A DNA stretch of 30,427 bases from a virus. The stretch is from positions 1-30,427 of IMG/VR virus record IMGVR_UViG_3300020183_003294, one strand, 5' to 3'. Both the position numbers and the translations under genes were made by a program. Shown here piece after piece: positions 15,405 to 23,841 of the stretch (the stretch's first letter is position 1; every line of letters begins with the position of its first letter). The notes beneath the pieces were generated by a model that did no database searches, was not told the origin of the DNA, and saw only the letters and a list, made by a program, of their open reading frames with translations.

Positions 15405-16503
15405 CTTTTATAAATGTTTTATTTTTAAATTCATGTGATAATTCCTCTTTAAACTCATAGGAACCCGGTTGGTCCCATTCTTTACCAAAAAGTCTTTTCA
15501 GTAATTTATTCTCTAAATCATCAGTTGGGTATGACCAAGGTTGATTTCTATAATAAACCGCAAATTCACTCCATGTTGACCTATGTGATCTAACTAAAAA
15601 TTTACAAAAACTAAGTGAAAATAAATCTACAATATTACTGATTACTTGTCCCCTAACTAATTTTCTGATATCAACACCCGCACTTAACAAATAATCTTGA
15701 ACTACGGGAATAAAATCTTCCTTTGTAATTATTTTGTCTTGATACTTGTCTTTGTAATATGAAAACATTTCATAAGGCAAATCACAACTAATATAAAATT
15801 TTTGTTCGGGATTAATTTCCAAAATCCTATCTATAATTTTAAAATATAACTCATCTTTAAAAAATTTGTAACCTCTATTTACTGCACCCTTTATGGCGTG
15901 AAGTTCTTCAAAGTCTTTTCTAATATGTTCAGGTAACGACAAAACATCCTCTTCTTTGATGGATACACCACAATTTCTTCTGATATGAATACCAATAACA
16001 TCCTTAGTATTTCTACGTAAAAAATCCTCTATAAAATGATGTCTTAAAGTAATTGAAGTTAATGGTCTCCACTTAACATTTTTTCTAGTATAATTTTGTA
16101 ATTCTTCATATCCAAAATCAGAATACCAATGATTATCCTGTGTTAAATCGAAACAATTATTTTTAAACATATTGTCCAACATATCTCGGTCAATTTTGGA
16201 TGCCAATCTTACATCATCGTTTTGTAAATCGAATACGGTTTTAAATCTTAAATTTTGGAATTTAAATTCATGATATAATCCATATTCATATTCTAAAAAT
16301 TTAAAAGTAGCGGTATTTGGGAGATATAACAAATCTAATTCAGGCCAATGAAGGTGTTGTAGTATTATTTTGAAATCGTAATTATTTTGTTTACATATTT
16401 CATGTGCAATTTCCCAATGGAATATTCTATTACATAACCCAGTATCATTTTCCGACCAACCACCATATGGCTCTAACCATCTTAATGTTTTATTGTATTC
16501 CAT
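15358..16503 (-). CDS. GT-B fucosyltransferase-like protein (GT11/GT23/O-FucT-type motifs)
   Basis: A 381-residue protein with the three motifs shared by alpha-1,2-, alpha-1,6- and protein O-fucosyltransferases. The N-terminal glycine-rich GLCNRIF (22-28) is comparable to GGLGNRLF. GIHIRRNCG (171-179) matches the H-x-R-R motif that binds GDP-fucose. FYISCDLPYE (236-245) and VDLFSLSFCKFLVRSHRSTWSEFA (292-315 overall) correspond to the C-terminal donor-site region. I infer transfer of L-fucose or a related GDP-sugar. That fits the GDP-fucose-synthase-like SDR at the end of the run, although no GDP-mannose 4,6-dehydratase lies in this window. The 1-base overlap with the upstream radical-SAM gene and 47-base overlap downstream show tight coupling. 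Confidence 0.82.
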   Translation of the reverse strand: MEYNKTLRWLEPYGGWSENDTGLCNRIFHWEIAHEICKQNNYDFKIILQHLHWPELDLLYLPNTATFKFLEYEYGLYHEFKFQNLRFKTVFDLQNDDVRLASKIDRDMLDNMFKNNCFDLTQDNHWYSDFGYEELQNYTRKNVKWRPLTSITLRHHFIEDFLRRNTKDVIGIHIRRNCGVSIKEEDVLSLPEHIRKDFEELHAIKGAVNRGYKFFKDELYFKIIDRILEINPEQKFYISCDLPYEMFSYYKDKYQDKIITKEDFIPVVQDYLLSAGVDIRKLVRGQVISNIVDLFSLSFCKFLVRSHRSTWSEFAVYYRNQPWSYPTDDLENKLLKRLFGKEWDQPGSYEFKEELSHEFKNKTFIKDVQGMAIRKTTNKLI

Positions 16504-17951
16504 TAACTATTGTAATTTTCTTTATCTGAGACATATTCACCCGGTTCATAATGTGTGATTCTACCGTTAGTAACATTAACATTCGGTATTGAGTTGTCTA
16601 CCACTAATGAATCGTACCATTCAGCTATCTCAGGAAAAGTTTGTTGAAAGTTTTTGTTTCTACGAATGTCGTATTGAACATAAAAACTTTTAAAGTCGTG
16701 ATGTTGTAAAGAGTTATCTAACTCTGTTGTGTTGTGTCCTCTATTAACAACTTCAATATAGTCAATAAGTCTTTGAATTTGAGCCTTCTCTCCAACGGTT
16801 AGTAAATCACTATTTTTATGTTTTCTAAACCATATTGATAATTTGCCGTGTAATTCATACTTAATTTCGTTTGGTAACACTAAAGGTGACATAAACGCCG
16901 GCCATCTTAAGATATTTAAATCTACAATAGGTTTATGTGTACCATATTTAGCTTTAAGAGATAACATATCATCTAAAAACTCTGTGATACTAAACAAACA
17001 CAAACTATTAATAGTCATCATAATCACCACCTGTCTAAAGTTTGCATTTTCAATAAACTTTACAAGATTTGATTTCCATAATTCGTAATTTAAACCATCT
17101 CTAATATATTCGGCGTGTGGACCATAGGACTCATTACTGGTATATAAATCAAACTCCTTAACTTCAACCTCGTGTGTAACATTAATGAGTTTTTTAAGTG
17201 TCTTATCATTTAAACCTAAATTTGAATTAATGGCTAACCTTAAATTAGGTGACGGGTATTGTTTCATCAAATCTATAAATTGCCAGAAGTTCCTACTTTG
17301 TGAAGGTTCACCACCAGTAACTCGAATCTCCAATAACTTTTGTGATAGTTCGGGCCACCATTCTAAAAACGCCTTTACATATGGATTATTTTCATTGTAT
17401 TTACCGAATATTTCAGACCAAGATCCATCAGCATAATACGCACCCGCACTTGTTGTCTTGAATTTTTGATATGCCCCGTTATCTTTAATATCCTTTCCCC
17501 AAGTTGTCGAGTATCCTGAGTTACAATATGAACAAGCGAAATTACATGTTCTATCAAAAGACACCTCAATTGTTTTTGGGGTGATGTCCTCGTTCCAAGG
17601 AATTTCTTTTAATTTCGCAATATCTTGTTCTTCGTAAATAATACTTTTATACACCCTGTCGGCAATATTATTTCTACCAATATCCTCAACCCTCCAACAA
17701 TAAGAACATTCGGCGGGTTTTACTCCCTCCAACATCATTTTTCTTATTCTCTTTTTAAAATCGGTATTATGTAGTGCCGATGGATTTGTTTTAATTGCTT
17801 CAGCATCAATTGGATGTGGTAACGGTAAATGACAGGAATTTGTAAAACCGTGTCCAAGGTGTAAACTTACGTTATACCATTTAGCCGCACAAAAACTACA
17901 ACTAACTGAATTTAAGTGTTTATCTCTCCAATTTGCTAATTCTTCTGACAT
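16503..17951 (-). CDS. Radical SAM protein with N-terminal twitch-like cysteine module
   Basis: A 482-residue radical SAM enzyme. The CX3CX2C that binds the 4Fe-4S cluster and SAM is RTCNFACSYC (Cys136, Cys140, Cys143), followed by VTGGEPSQS (211-219). Upstream lies a second cysteine set, Cys18, Cys21, Cys40, Cys82 and Cys85 (SCSFCAAKW, TNSCHLP, ECSYCWRVED), resembling the N-terminal auxiliary-cluster module of twitch-domain radical SAM proteins. The chemistry is unknown; such proteins are recurrent in phage glycan regions. It is clearly paralogous to residues 220-684 of the 18703-20757 fusion, which carries an N-terminal LamG domain. Here the LamG is instead the separate upstream gene, in the same frame with a stop and 12 open codons between. 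Confidence 0.9.
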   Translation of the reverse strand: MSEELANWRDKHLNSVSCSFCAAKWYNVSLHLGHGFTNSCHLPLPHPIDAEAIKTNPSALHNTDFKKRIRKMMLEGVKPAECSYCWRVEDIGRNNIADRVYKSIIYEEQDIAKLKEIPWNEDITPKTIEVSFDRTCNFACSYCNSGYSTTWGKDIKDNGAYQKFKTTSAGAYYADGSWSEIFGKYNENNPYVKAFLEWWPELSQKLLEIRVTGGEPSQSRNFWQFIDLMKQYPSPNLRLAINSNLGLNDKTLKKLINVTHEVEVKEFDLYTSNESYGPHAEYIRDGLNYELWKSNLVKFIENANFRQVVIMMTINSLCLFSITEFLDDMLSLKAKYGTHKPIVDLNILRWPAFMSPLVLPNEIKYELHGKLSIWFRKHKNSDLLTVGEKAQIQRLIDYIEVVNRGHNTTELDNSLQHHDFKSFYVQYDIRRNKNFQQTFPEIAEWYDSLVVDNSIPNVNVTNGRITHYEPGEYVSDKENYNS

Positions 17952-17987
17952 GTGATTTTTTTTAAAATATACGTTATTTTTTTGATA

Positions 17988-18713
17988 TTAAGAAATAAAC
18001 TCTTTAGGTACTTTTTCTAGAAAATTTGTATTTTTTGATTCATCGTAAACTATACCTAAATTATTTATTGTGTTAAAGTTATATATACAAAGAATATCAT
18101 TATAAAATAGTTTATAAGGTAACTCTTGTGTTTTAATTTGATGAATGGTTTTTACATCATCTATTTTAATTTGATTTTTAATTATTGTAAAAAATTCAAT
18201 GTCCATTTCACCATGATATCTTGTATTTTCATTTTCAGACTGAGGACTTGAGCACCCTAAATAAAGTCCAGGTATTTGATAATCATCAACAAAATTTTCA
18301 CCAAATTCATACGTATTAGAAATTTCAAAGTTTTTGTAAAGAACGATTGTCTGCCCTATTCTTTGTATTGTCACAATTACTCCGTTATGGATTTCCTGTT
18401 CCTCAATTCCTTTCAAATTTACAAAGTGAAACTTTTCATCTGATGTCCAAAATTCAAATGCAATACATTTTGATTCTTCATTATAAGTTAAACCCATATT
18501 CTTACCAGGTTTACCAAATACCATACATATTGTATCCTTTTTGTATTCTAATTTTATTTTAAATTCTACACTTATTGTGAAGTCATTTAAAAACAAATTT
18601 TCAAAATCTGAATTGTCTGATTTATTAAATTCTGTTACGTATTGATTATCATTATGACTTGTTAAGTCCCATTTAAATTTTATCCAATATGGTTTTTTAT
18701 ATTCAATTCTCAT
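17988..18713 (-). CDS. Stand-alone LamG/concanavalin A-like domain protein
   Basis: A 241-residue protein that is almost entirely one LamG-type jelly roll. Its opening MRIEYKKPYWIKFKW parallels MKINYKKPRQIRAKS in the fusion gene next to it. FGKPGKNMGLTYNEE and IAFEFWTSDEKFHF parallel LGIPGKNFGISYDYE and FVFEFWTKDDQ there. The LYLGCSSPQ...YHGEMDIEFFTI segment is the closing LamG strand motif, and YDESKN matches the terminal D-S-G-N-G-N element. LamG domains of this sort bind carbohydrates or proteins, so it may guide a partner enzyme to its substrate. Its stop (TAA at 17990-17988) precedes the radical SAM gene by 36 bases in the same frame, and its start overlaps the upstream fusion gene by 11 bases. 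Confidence 0.82.
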   Translation of the reverse strand: MRIEYKKPYWIKFKWDLTSHNDNQYVTEFNKSDNSDFENLFLNDFTISVEFKIKLEYKKDTICMVFGKPGKNMGLTYNEESKCIAFEFWTSDEKFHFVNLKGIEEQEIHNGVIVTIQRIGQTIVLYKNFEISNTYEFGENFVDDYQIPGLYLGCSSPQSENENTRYHGEMDIEFFTIIKNQIKIDDVKTIHQIKTQELPYKLFYNDILCIYNFNTINNLGIVYDESKNTNFLEKVPKEFIS

Positions 18714-20757
18714 TTACTATTTTTTTAAAAAAATCTTTTAATTCGGGGAAATATTCTTCCCAATTATATCCTCTTCTTTTTTGATATTCATCTAAAAACA
18801 AAACCAAATCTTTTTTGTGATCATCAAATTTTTCAATTGAGGTTTCCAAATCGGCAACAAAAATATCTCTAATTCTTGTTATTTTTTCTATCTCTTGTGT
18901 AGAAAACCCAACATCATCAATTGTTTGTTGTTTGTAAAAGTTTAAACTTCTATAAGTAGAGTTGAACTTCATGTATTTAATCCATCTTTCAAAAACTTCA
19001 ACATTTATGTAATCCTTTAACATTCTAAAACTCATAAATGGCGGATGTCTTAGATATGACGTGTCCAAAATAATTGCAGAATTCCAAACTCTGTTTACAT
19101 TAAAATGTTTGATTTTGAATTTATGAATCTTTTTTATTAATTCTTCATAAGAAAACACACTGAACATATTGAAAGTTGACATTACAACAATAGTAACTGC
19201 TTCTAAACATGTTAAAATTTTATCAATGTTACGGAAAAGTCTTTCGAAGTTCATTCCATATCTTGTGAATTCGGATTGTTTACCATAAGCATCACATGAA
19301 GTAAAAATAACAATTTCTTTAACTCTTTTTTCATTTATAATTCTTGTCAATTTTTCAATCAATCTATCAATTAAATCATCTGTAACACCCAAATTAGTAT
19401 TGATTGATAATTTTAAATTTGTATTAGGTGATTCCGTTTCAATAATGTGATCCAATACTTTCCAAGTGTCCTTAGATAAAAGTGGTTCTCCTCCCGTAAT
19501 TCTAAATGTGTCTAAATTTCTATATAACTCAGGCCACCATTCCCAAAATGCCTCAACATATGGATTTTTATCTGAGTGTCTAAATGGTCTTGTATTTCTT
19601 TCATCCATTCTCTCAGTACTGTTAAACTGAAATGTCTTTAAATTATATGCACCAAATTCATTAATTTCCTCCATCCATTTTGATGAGTACTCTGGTCCAC
19701 AATATGCACATTTAAAATTACAAGTGTTAGAAAAATTTACCTCAACATATTTTGGCACATAGTTGTCTCTCCAATCAGAAGTTGCAATTTCATCAAAATG
19801 TGGTTCAGACCATGGTTCCGCAGATTTAAATATTCTATCAGAAAATGAATTACTATTATCTTCAACATTCCAACAATAGTTACATTCTTTAGGTCTTTGA
19901 CCACTTAACATTTCTTTCCTAGCCTGTTTTTTAGTTAAGCTATTGTGTAGTGCGGTATGGTTTCTTTTTAGTTCCCCTAATTTAACTTTATGTGGTTCAG
20001 GGTGGTGACAAGAATGAGTTGTACCATTGTGTAAATGCATTGTAACCTGTGTCCATTTTGCCAAACAAAACCCACACCCAACAGAATTTAATTTTTGTTT
20101 TGTTTTATCAAAGTCCACCATTTCAGTAAACTCCTCAACATCTATAAATTCTGAGTAATTACCGTTTCCTGTTGTGTCGTTGATTATTTTAATATTCTCA
20201 TCAACAGATAAATCTAAATTACAAATCATTTTATCATTAGTAAGATTATTCACGTCGTTATACACAGTAAAACTTTGAATATCCATTTCTGTGTAACAAC
20301 CATGAAGTAAAGATGACGTTTTATGACAACCGATATATATTGGTTGTTTGTAATATTCTCTTAGTAACGTATGGTTTTTTTTAATTTCAATAGTGTCAAA
20401 TAAGATGTCATAATTTTTGTATAACTTGAATGTCTTATTTATCAAATCATATGCAATAGATATTACAATTCCTTTTCTAATTTCATCTATTGTTATATCA
20501 TAATCTTTGTGGCAATTGAAATGGAGGTCCCCTTGGTCATCTTTCGTCCAAAATTCAAATACAAAAGTGTTAACTTCATAATCATAACTAATACCAAAAT
20601 TTTTACCAGGTATACCTAAAAACCCAATTTTTTTATCTTGTTTAAAAGTCTTCTCCACTTTGAATGACATAGTGATAGTAAAACTTGTATCGGTCAGTAA
20701 ATTATAGGAATAAGATTTGGCTCTTATCTGTCTAGGTTTTTTATAATTAATTTTCAT
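18703..20757 (-). CDS. LamG-radical SAM fusion protein with twitch-like cysteine module
   Basis: A 684-residue fusion. Residues 1 to about 200 are a LamG-like domain (FLGIPGKNFGISY at 46-58, FEFWTKDDQ, IYIGCHK...HGCYTEMDIQSFTVY, ending DTTGNGN at 194-200). Residues from about 220 are a radical SAM enzyme of the same type as 16503-17951: auxiliary cysteines Cys228, Cys231, Cys250, Cys292 and Cys295, radical SAM cysteines Cys346, Cys350 and Cys353 in NTCNFKCAYC, and RITGGEPLL (419-427). The fusion shows that the LamG is a functional partner of the radical SAM chemistry and not a chance neighbour. It overlaps the upstream GT7 gene by 4 bases. The reaction is unknown; modification of a peptide or glycan recognised by the LamG domain is the natural guess. 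Confidence 0.9.
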   Translation of the reverse strand: MKINYKKPRQIRAKSYSYNLLTDTSFTITMSFKVEKTFKQDKKIGFLGIPGKNFGISYDYEVNTFVFEFWTKDDQGDLHFNCHKDYDITIDEIRKGIVISIAYDLINKTFKLYKNYDILFDTIEIKKNHTLLREYYKQPIYIGCHKTSSLLHGCYTEMDIQSFTVYNDVNNLTNDKMICNLDLSVDENIKIINDTTGNGNYSEFIDVEEFTEMVDFDKTKQKLNSVGCGFCLAKWTQVTMHLHNGTTHSCHHPEPHKVKLGELKRNHTALHNSLTKKQARKEMLSGQRPKECNYCWNVEDNSNSFSDRIFKSAEPWSEPHFDEIATSDWRDNYVPKYVEVNFSNTCNFKCAYCGPEYSSKWMEEINEFGAYNLKTFQFNSTERMDERNTRPFRHSDKNPYVEAFWEWWPELYRNLDTFRITGGEPLLSKDTWKVLDHIIETESPNTNLKLSINTNLGVTDDLIDRLIEKLTRIINEKRVKEIVIFTSCDAYGKQSEFTRYGMNFERLFRNIDKILTCLEAVTIVVMSTFNMFSVFSYEELIKKIHKFKIKHFNVNRVWNSAIILDTSYLRHPPFMSFRMLKDYINVEVFERWIKYMKFNSTYRSLNFYKQQTIDDVGFSTQEIEKITRIRDIFVADLETSIEKFDDHKKDLVLFLDEYQKRRGYNWEEYFPELKDFFKKIVNEN

Positions 20758-22181
20758 TTCATTTTTGTATTTATGAACATTGTGTTTGGATATAACGTCT
20801 CATCTATGTCCACAATTTCTGTAACTTCAGTAATCTTATTAAACCCTTCTTCTTTATATCTTATTTTTTGTTGTTGCATCTCTGTAACAAATCGTCTTTC
20901 ATTACGTGCAGTTGTCTCCCCTTTAGCCCACTCCCCATTTACATAACCCTCATCAACATGAAATAAACAATCGAATATTCCTTCTTTTCTATATGGTAAA
21001 ATATTATCAATAACTTCGATGTCTTCTTGTGTGAATTTTAAGTCATTACTTTTACATTCTAAGTCTTGGGATAACTCAATTTGTCCTCTTGTAAACTCAT
21101 AATGAAGTTTTAGATTCTCATTATTTTCTTCCTTAAAGATTTCTAAAGAATCATCAAAAAATTTATCATATATTTTTATCTCCGATATTTTTCCTTTATA
21201 ATATGTGTTTAAGTGACTACAGAAACCAAAAATGAATGGTTTATTTGGTTCATGTCTTTTTAATTCTCCTTCAATAGGAAAGGATTCATTTAATTTAATT
21301 CCACTTTTGTTTGTAATCAATTCATTATTTACAAATAAAAATTGTTCTTTAGTTTCACTATTATACGACATCGTTACCCAAGTCCAAAGATTTTCAAATC
21401 TCTTTGCCCAATTGTAATAATGATTATTATCCTTATTAAAACATACCATAGTGACCGCTCGTGAGTTATTAAAAGATAAACCCCAAGTCCAAGACCCTTC
21501 TTTCCTGATTAATGGATATTCTATAAATCTTCTTTCTTTATCCCCCACTAACCATATCGGGTGTTTATCATGTTGTTGTTCTGATCTATACAAAATGGAA
21601 ATGGTGTGGTCTTCATTAAGACATTTATTTATTTCTCTTGTTGAATTAGAAGTGAAGAATGAAGTTAATCCGTTGAAATTTGCAACAACTCTATTTTTAT
21701 ATGTCTTATATACTTTACCTGTGGTATAACCTTCATAGTAACATCTCCAAAATAAGTCATCATCCTCCTGACCCCAATCCCAATAGTCATTCGAATATCC
21801 GTTGGTGTTATCTACCTGTTCTTTATTAAAAAGAACCACACCACCAAAATATTGGTCATACCCCAATCCGTAATTATACTTCGATAATCCTGTTGCAATA
21901 TGTATTGGATTTATTTCAGGATATGAGTAGTCACACGATTCGTCGTGTGGAACCATATCAACATCATGCCAAGCAATATAATCACACCCATCTTGAAATG
22001 CGTAATAAGCGGCAATGTTTTTCATCGCACCTCTATTAAACAATTTATCATCAACTTGATGACCTACATAGAATTTGTGTGGTATACCTTGATTATTTAA
22101 ATAATTTGTTAACTCAGGTATAAGTTTTTCTATATGTTCCTTTCTATTCCGATATGGTATGCAAATCCCTAATTTTTTCAT
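20754..22181 (-). CDS. GT7 (beta-1,4-galactosyltransferase family) glycosyltransferase with LamG domain inserted in the catalytic fold, copy 2
   Basis: A 475-residue protein. The first 145 residues carry the GT7 N-terminal motifs: IPYRNR (8-13), LFNRGAMKN (47-55), WHDVDMVP (71-78) with the DVD metal site, YFGGVVLF (111-118) and NGYSNDYWDWGQEDDDLF (127-144). Residues of roughly 163-395 are a LamG-like domain (VANFNGLTSFF start; FIFGFCSH...YYKGKISEIKIY near its end). The GT7 fold then resumes with PYRKEGIFDCLFHVDEG (396-412), where His408 fits the metal-binding His of the family MxxH motif (Cys405 replaces Met), then NERRF (427-431) and KEEGFN (443-448). Most likely it transfers a hexose or N-acetylhexosamine. 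It overlaps its neighbours by 4 bases each and is a diverged tandem copy of 22178-23599. Confidence 0.88.
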   Translation of the reverse strand: MKKLGICIPYRNRKEHIEKLIPELTNYLNNQGIPHKFYVGHQVDDKLFNRGAMKNIAAYYAFQDGCDYIAWHDVDMVPHDESCDYSYPEINPIHIATGLSKYNYGLGYDQYFGGVVLFNKEQVDNTNGYSNDYWDWGQEDDDLFWRCYYEGYTTGKVYKTYKNRVVANFNGLTSFFTSNSTREINKCLNEDHTISILYRSEQQHDKHPIWLVGDKERRFIEYPLIRKEGSWTWGLSFNNSRAVTMVCFNKDNNHYYNWAKRFENLWTWVTMSYNSETKEQFLFVNNELITNKSGIKLNESFPIEGELKRHEPNKPFIFGFCSHLNTYYKGKISEIKIYDKFFDDSLEIFKEENNENLKLHYEFTRGQIELSQDLECKSNDLKFTQEDIEVIDNILPYRKEGIFDCLFHVDEGYVNGEWAKGETTARNERRFVTEMQQQKIRYKEEGFNKITEVTEIVDIDETLYPNTMFINTKMK

Positions 22182-23599
22182 ATACCAACAATAATATGAT
22201 TTTCGTTTTTATTTTTTACGTATGAATGTTCAACGTATTCACAATCATTTAATCCGTCTTTTTTGAAATCTGTTGAACCTTTAAGTGTCTCATTATAAAA
22301 TCTTAATTGATTGTATCTTGTTAATTTACTTTTCCAACCATTTAAAACATACCCATTTTCTTCATGTGGTACCAATTTAAATGTTGATTTTCTTCTATAT
22401 GGTATTTCGATTTCAATATATTCTTCAAATGATTCACCAACAATTTCACAATTGTGTATTTCACCGTCATTACCATTCCCACTTAAATCCATTAATTTAT
22501 AACCTTTTATAAATTTAGTGTCATAATATAATATTACCCTATAGTCTGATTTATAGTTCCCGAAGTTTTGTGTCAATCCAAAATATTGATTATCTGAAAT
22601 TTCTTTAATTTCGTCATCATTTAATACATCAGAAAAAACTGCAAAGTTAGATATGGTACCCTTAAAGAATTTTTGATCGTTTCTTCTATTAGGGTTACTA
22701 CATCCTAAATAAAATTTTCTATCCTTACTATAATAATCTCTTAATTTTTTTATTTTTTTACTGTCCACTAATACACCATCTTGATACATCTTTATTTCTT
22801 TTTCATAAGTGTCAATAGTTAAAGTGATATTAGTTTTATAATTGGTTGTTATATTAGATTCTAAATGAATAATATTATTATCAATATCAAATATTTGAAC
22901 TACGTATCTTGAATACGAGGTGAATCCGATAAAAAAATCATAACCGGGTACACCAAAAGACGCAAACACATCATCATCTTTTTCATAATTTAATGTTAAT
23001 TCATCGGGATTGAAACTAATAAAAATTGTATTTTTATATTTGAAATCGAATATGTTGTTTCCCTCAACATAAGCGTCTACACCATTAAATCTTAGAGATG
23101 CCACATTACCACCTTTTAAACTGATTTCTTTTGTGTCTAATGGAATTTTAGACATTTTACATCTATGTAAAAGTTCGGTATCTTCATAACCCCATCCCCA
23201 GTATTTGTTTGAATAACCGTTTACAAGTTCGAACATGTCCATTGGGAAAAGTGTAACTCCTCCAAAATATTCATCAAATACTATTCTTTTGAATTTATCT
23301 GTTGTTATGAAATTAGTTGCCATATGTACAGGTATATCATAATACGAATAATCAACATCATATGGTAACATGTCAACATCGTGAAAAATAACGTAATCAC
23401 ATCTTAACTTTTTGGCATATAAAAAACCAACGTTCAATAGTTTTCCTCTATTGAACGCTAGCCCGTCATCTTGTTCAACTACAATTATTTCATAGTCAAT
23501 ATCAAATTTTGATAAGTAATTTTTTAATGATACTTTAAATTGAACAAGTTGTTTATAACGGTCCCTATATGGTACAATTATACCAAGTTTATGACTCAT
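22178..23599 (-). CDS. GT7 (beta-1,4-galactosyltransferase family) glycosyltransferase with LamG domain inserted in the catalytic fold, copy 1
   Basis: A 473-residue protein with textbook GT7 motifs: VPYRDR (9-14), FNRGKLLNVG (49-58), FHDVDMLP (72-79), YFGGVTLF (111-118) and NGYSNKYWGWGYEDTEL (127-143). From about 165 to 397 there is a LamG jelly roll: SLRFNGVDAYVEG at its start, YLGCSNPNRRN...FFKGTISNFAVF near its end, then DLSGNGNDGEIHN. The GT7 C-terminus follows: PYRRKSTFKLVPHEENGY (400-417; His412 equals the metal-binding His), NQLRF (430-434) and FKKDGLN (445-451). The catalytic part without the insert is about 240 residues, normal for GT7C-containing enzymes. It is 1 base from the 80-residue gene upstream. 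Donor and acceptor are unknown; UDP-galactose or UDP-N-acetylhexosamine donors are typical of the family. Confidence 0.9.
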   Translation of the reverse strand: MSHKLGIIVPYRDRYKQLVQFKVSLKNYLSKFDIDYEIIVVEQDDGLAFNRGKLLNVGFLYAKKLRCDYVIFHDVDMLPYDVDYSYYDIPVHMATNFITTDKFKRIVFDEYFGGVTLFPMDMFELVNGYSNKYWGWGYEDTELLHRCKMSKIPLDTKEISLKGGNVASLRFNGVDAYVEGNNIFDFKYKNTIFISFNPDELTLNYEKDDDVFASFGVPGYDFFIGFTSYSRYVVQIFDIDNNIIHLESNITTNYKTNITLTIDTYEKEIKMYQDGVLVDSKKIKKLRDYYSKDRKFYLGCSNPNRRNDQKFFKGTISNFAVFSDVLNDDEIKEISDNQYFGLTQNFGNYKSDYRVILYYDTKFIKGYKLMDLSGNGNDGEIHNCEIVGESFEEYIEIEIPYRRKSTFKLVPHEENGYVLNGWKSKLTRYNQLRFYNETLKGSTDFKKDGLNDCEYVEHSYVKNKNENHIIVGI

Positions 23600-23841
23600 T
23601 ATTTTTTAGTAGTTTTTTTAGTTGGTGTTTCGGTATCTTCTTCCCCACCTTTAACTATTTTAGTGTGGAATTCAGCCAAATAATATTGAATTCTGCTACT
23701 CCACTCATCCTTATCAATTTCCTCAAACCACACAGTAAGTGCGTCTAATGAATTTGCAATTTTTTCAAGTGCTTTAACTTTTCGTTGTTCAAGAATCAGT
23801 AATTCGTCGTCTGTCTGATTGGTTTTTTTAATTTGTGTCAT
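23599..23841 (-). CDS. Small charged protein of unknown function
   Basis: An 80-residue protein I do not recognise. Residues 10-35 (DDELLILEQRKVKALEKIA region) have a heptad-like hydrophobic pattern suggesting a short helix or coiled coil. A WFEEIDKDEWSSRIQYYL segment follows and the last 18 residues are a charged, Lys/Thr-rich tail (TPTKKTTKK). It overlaps the upstream glycosyltransferase gene by 4 bases and the downstream GT7 gene by 1 base, so it is almost certainly translated as part of the run. A helical accessory or scaffold protein for the neighbouring transferases is possible, but nothing in the sequence shows it. Confidence 0.7.
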   Translation of the reverse strand: MTQIKKTNQTDDELLILEQRKVKALEKIANSLDALTVWFEEIDKDEWSSRIQYYLAEFHTKIVKGGEEDTETPTKKTTKK

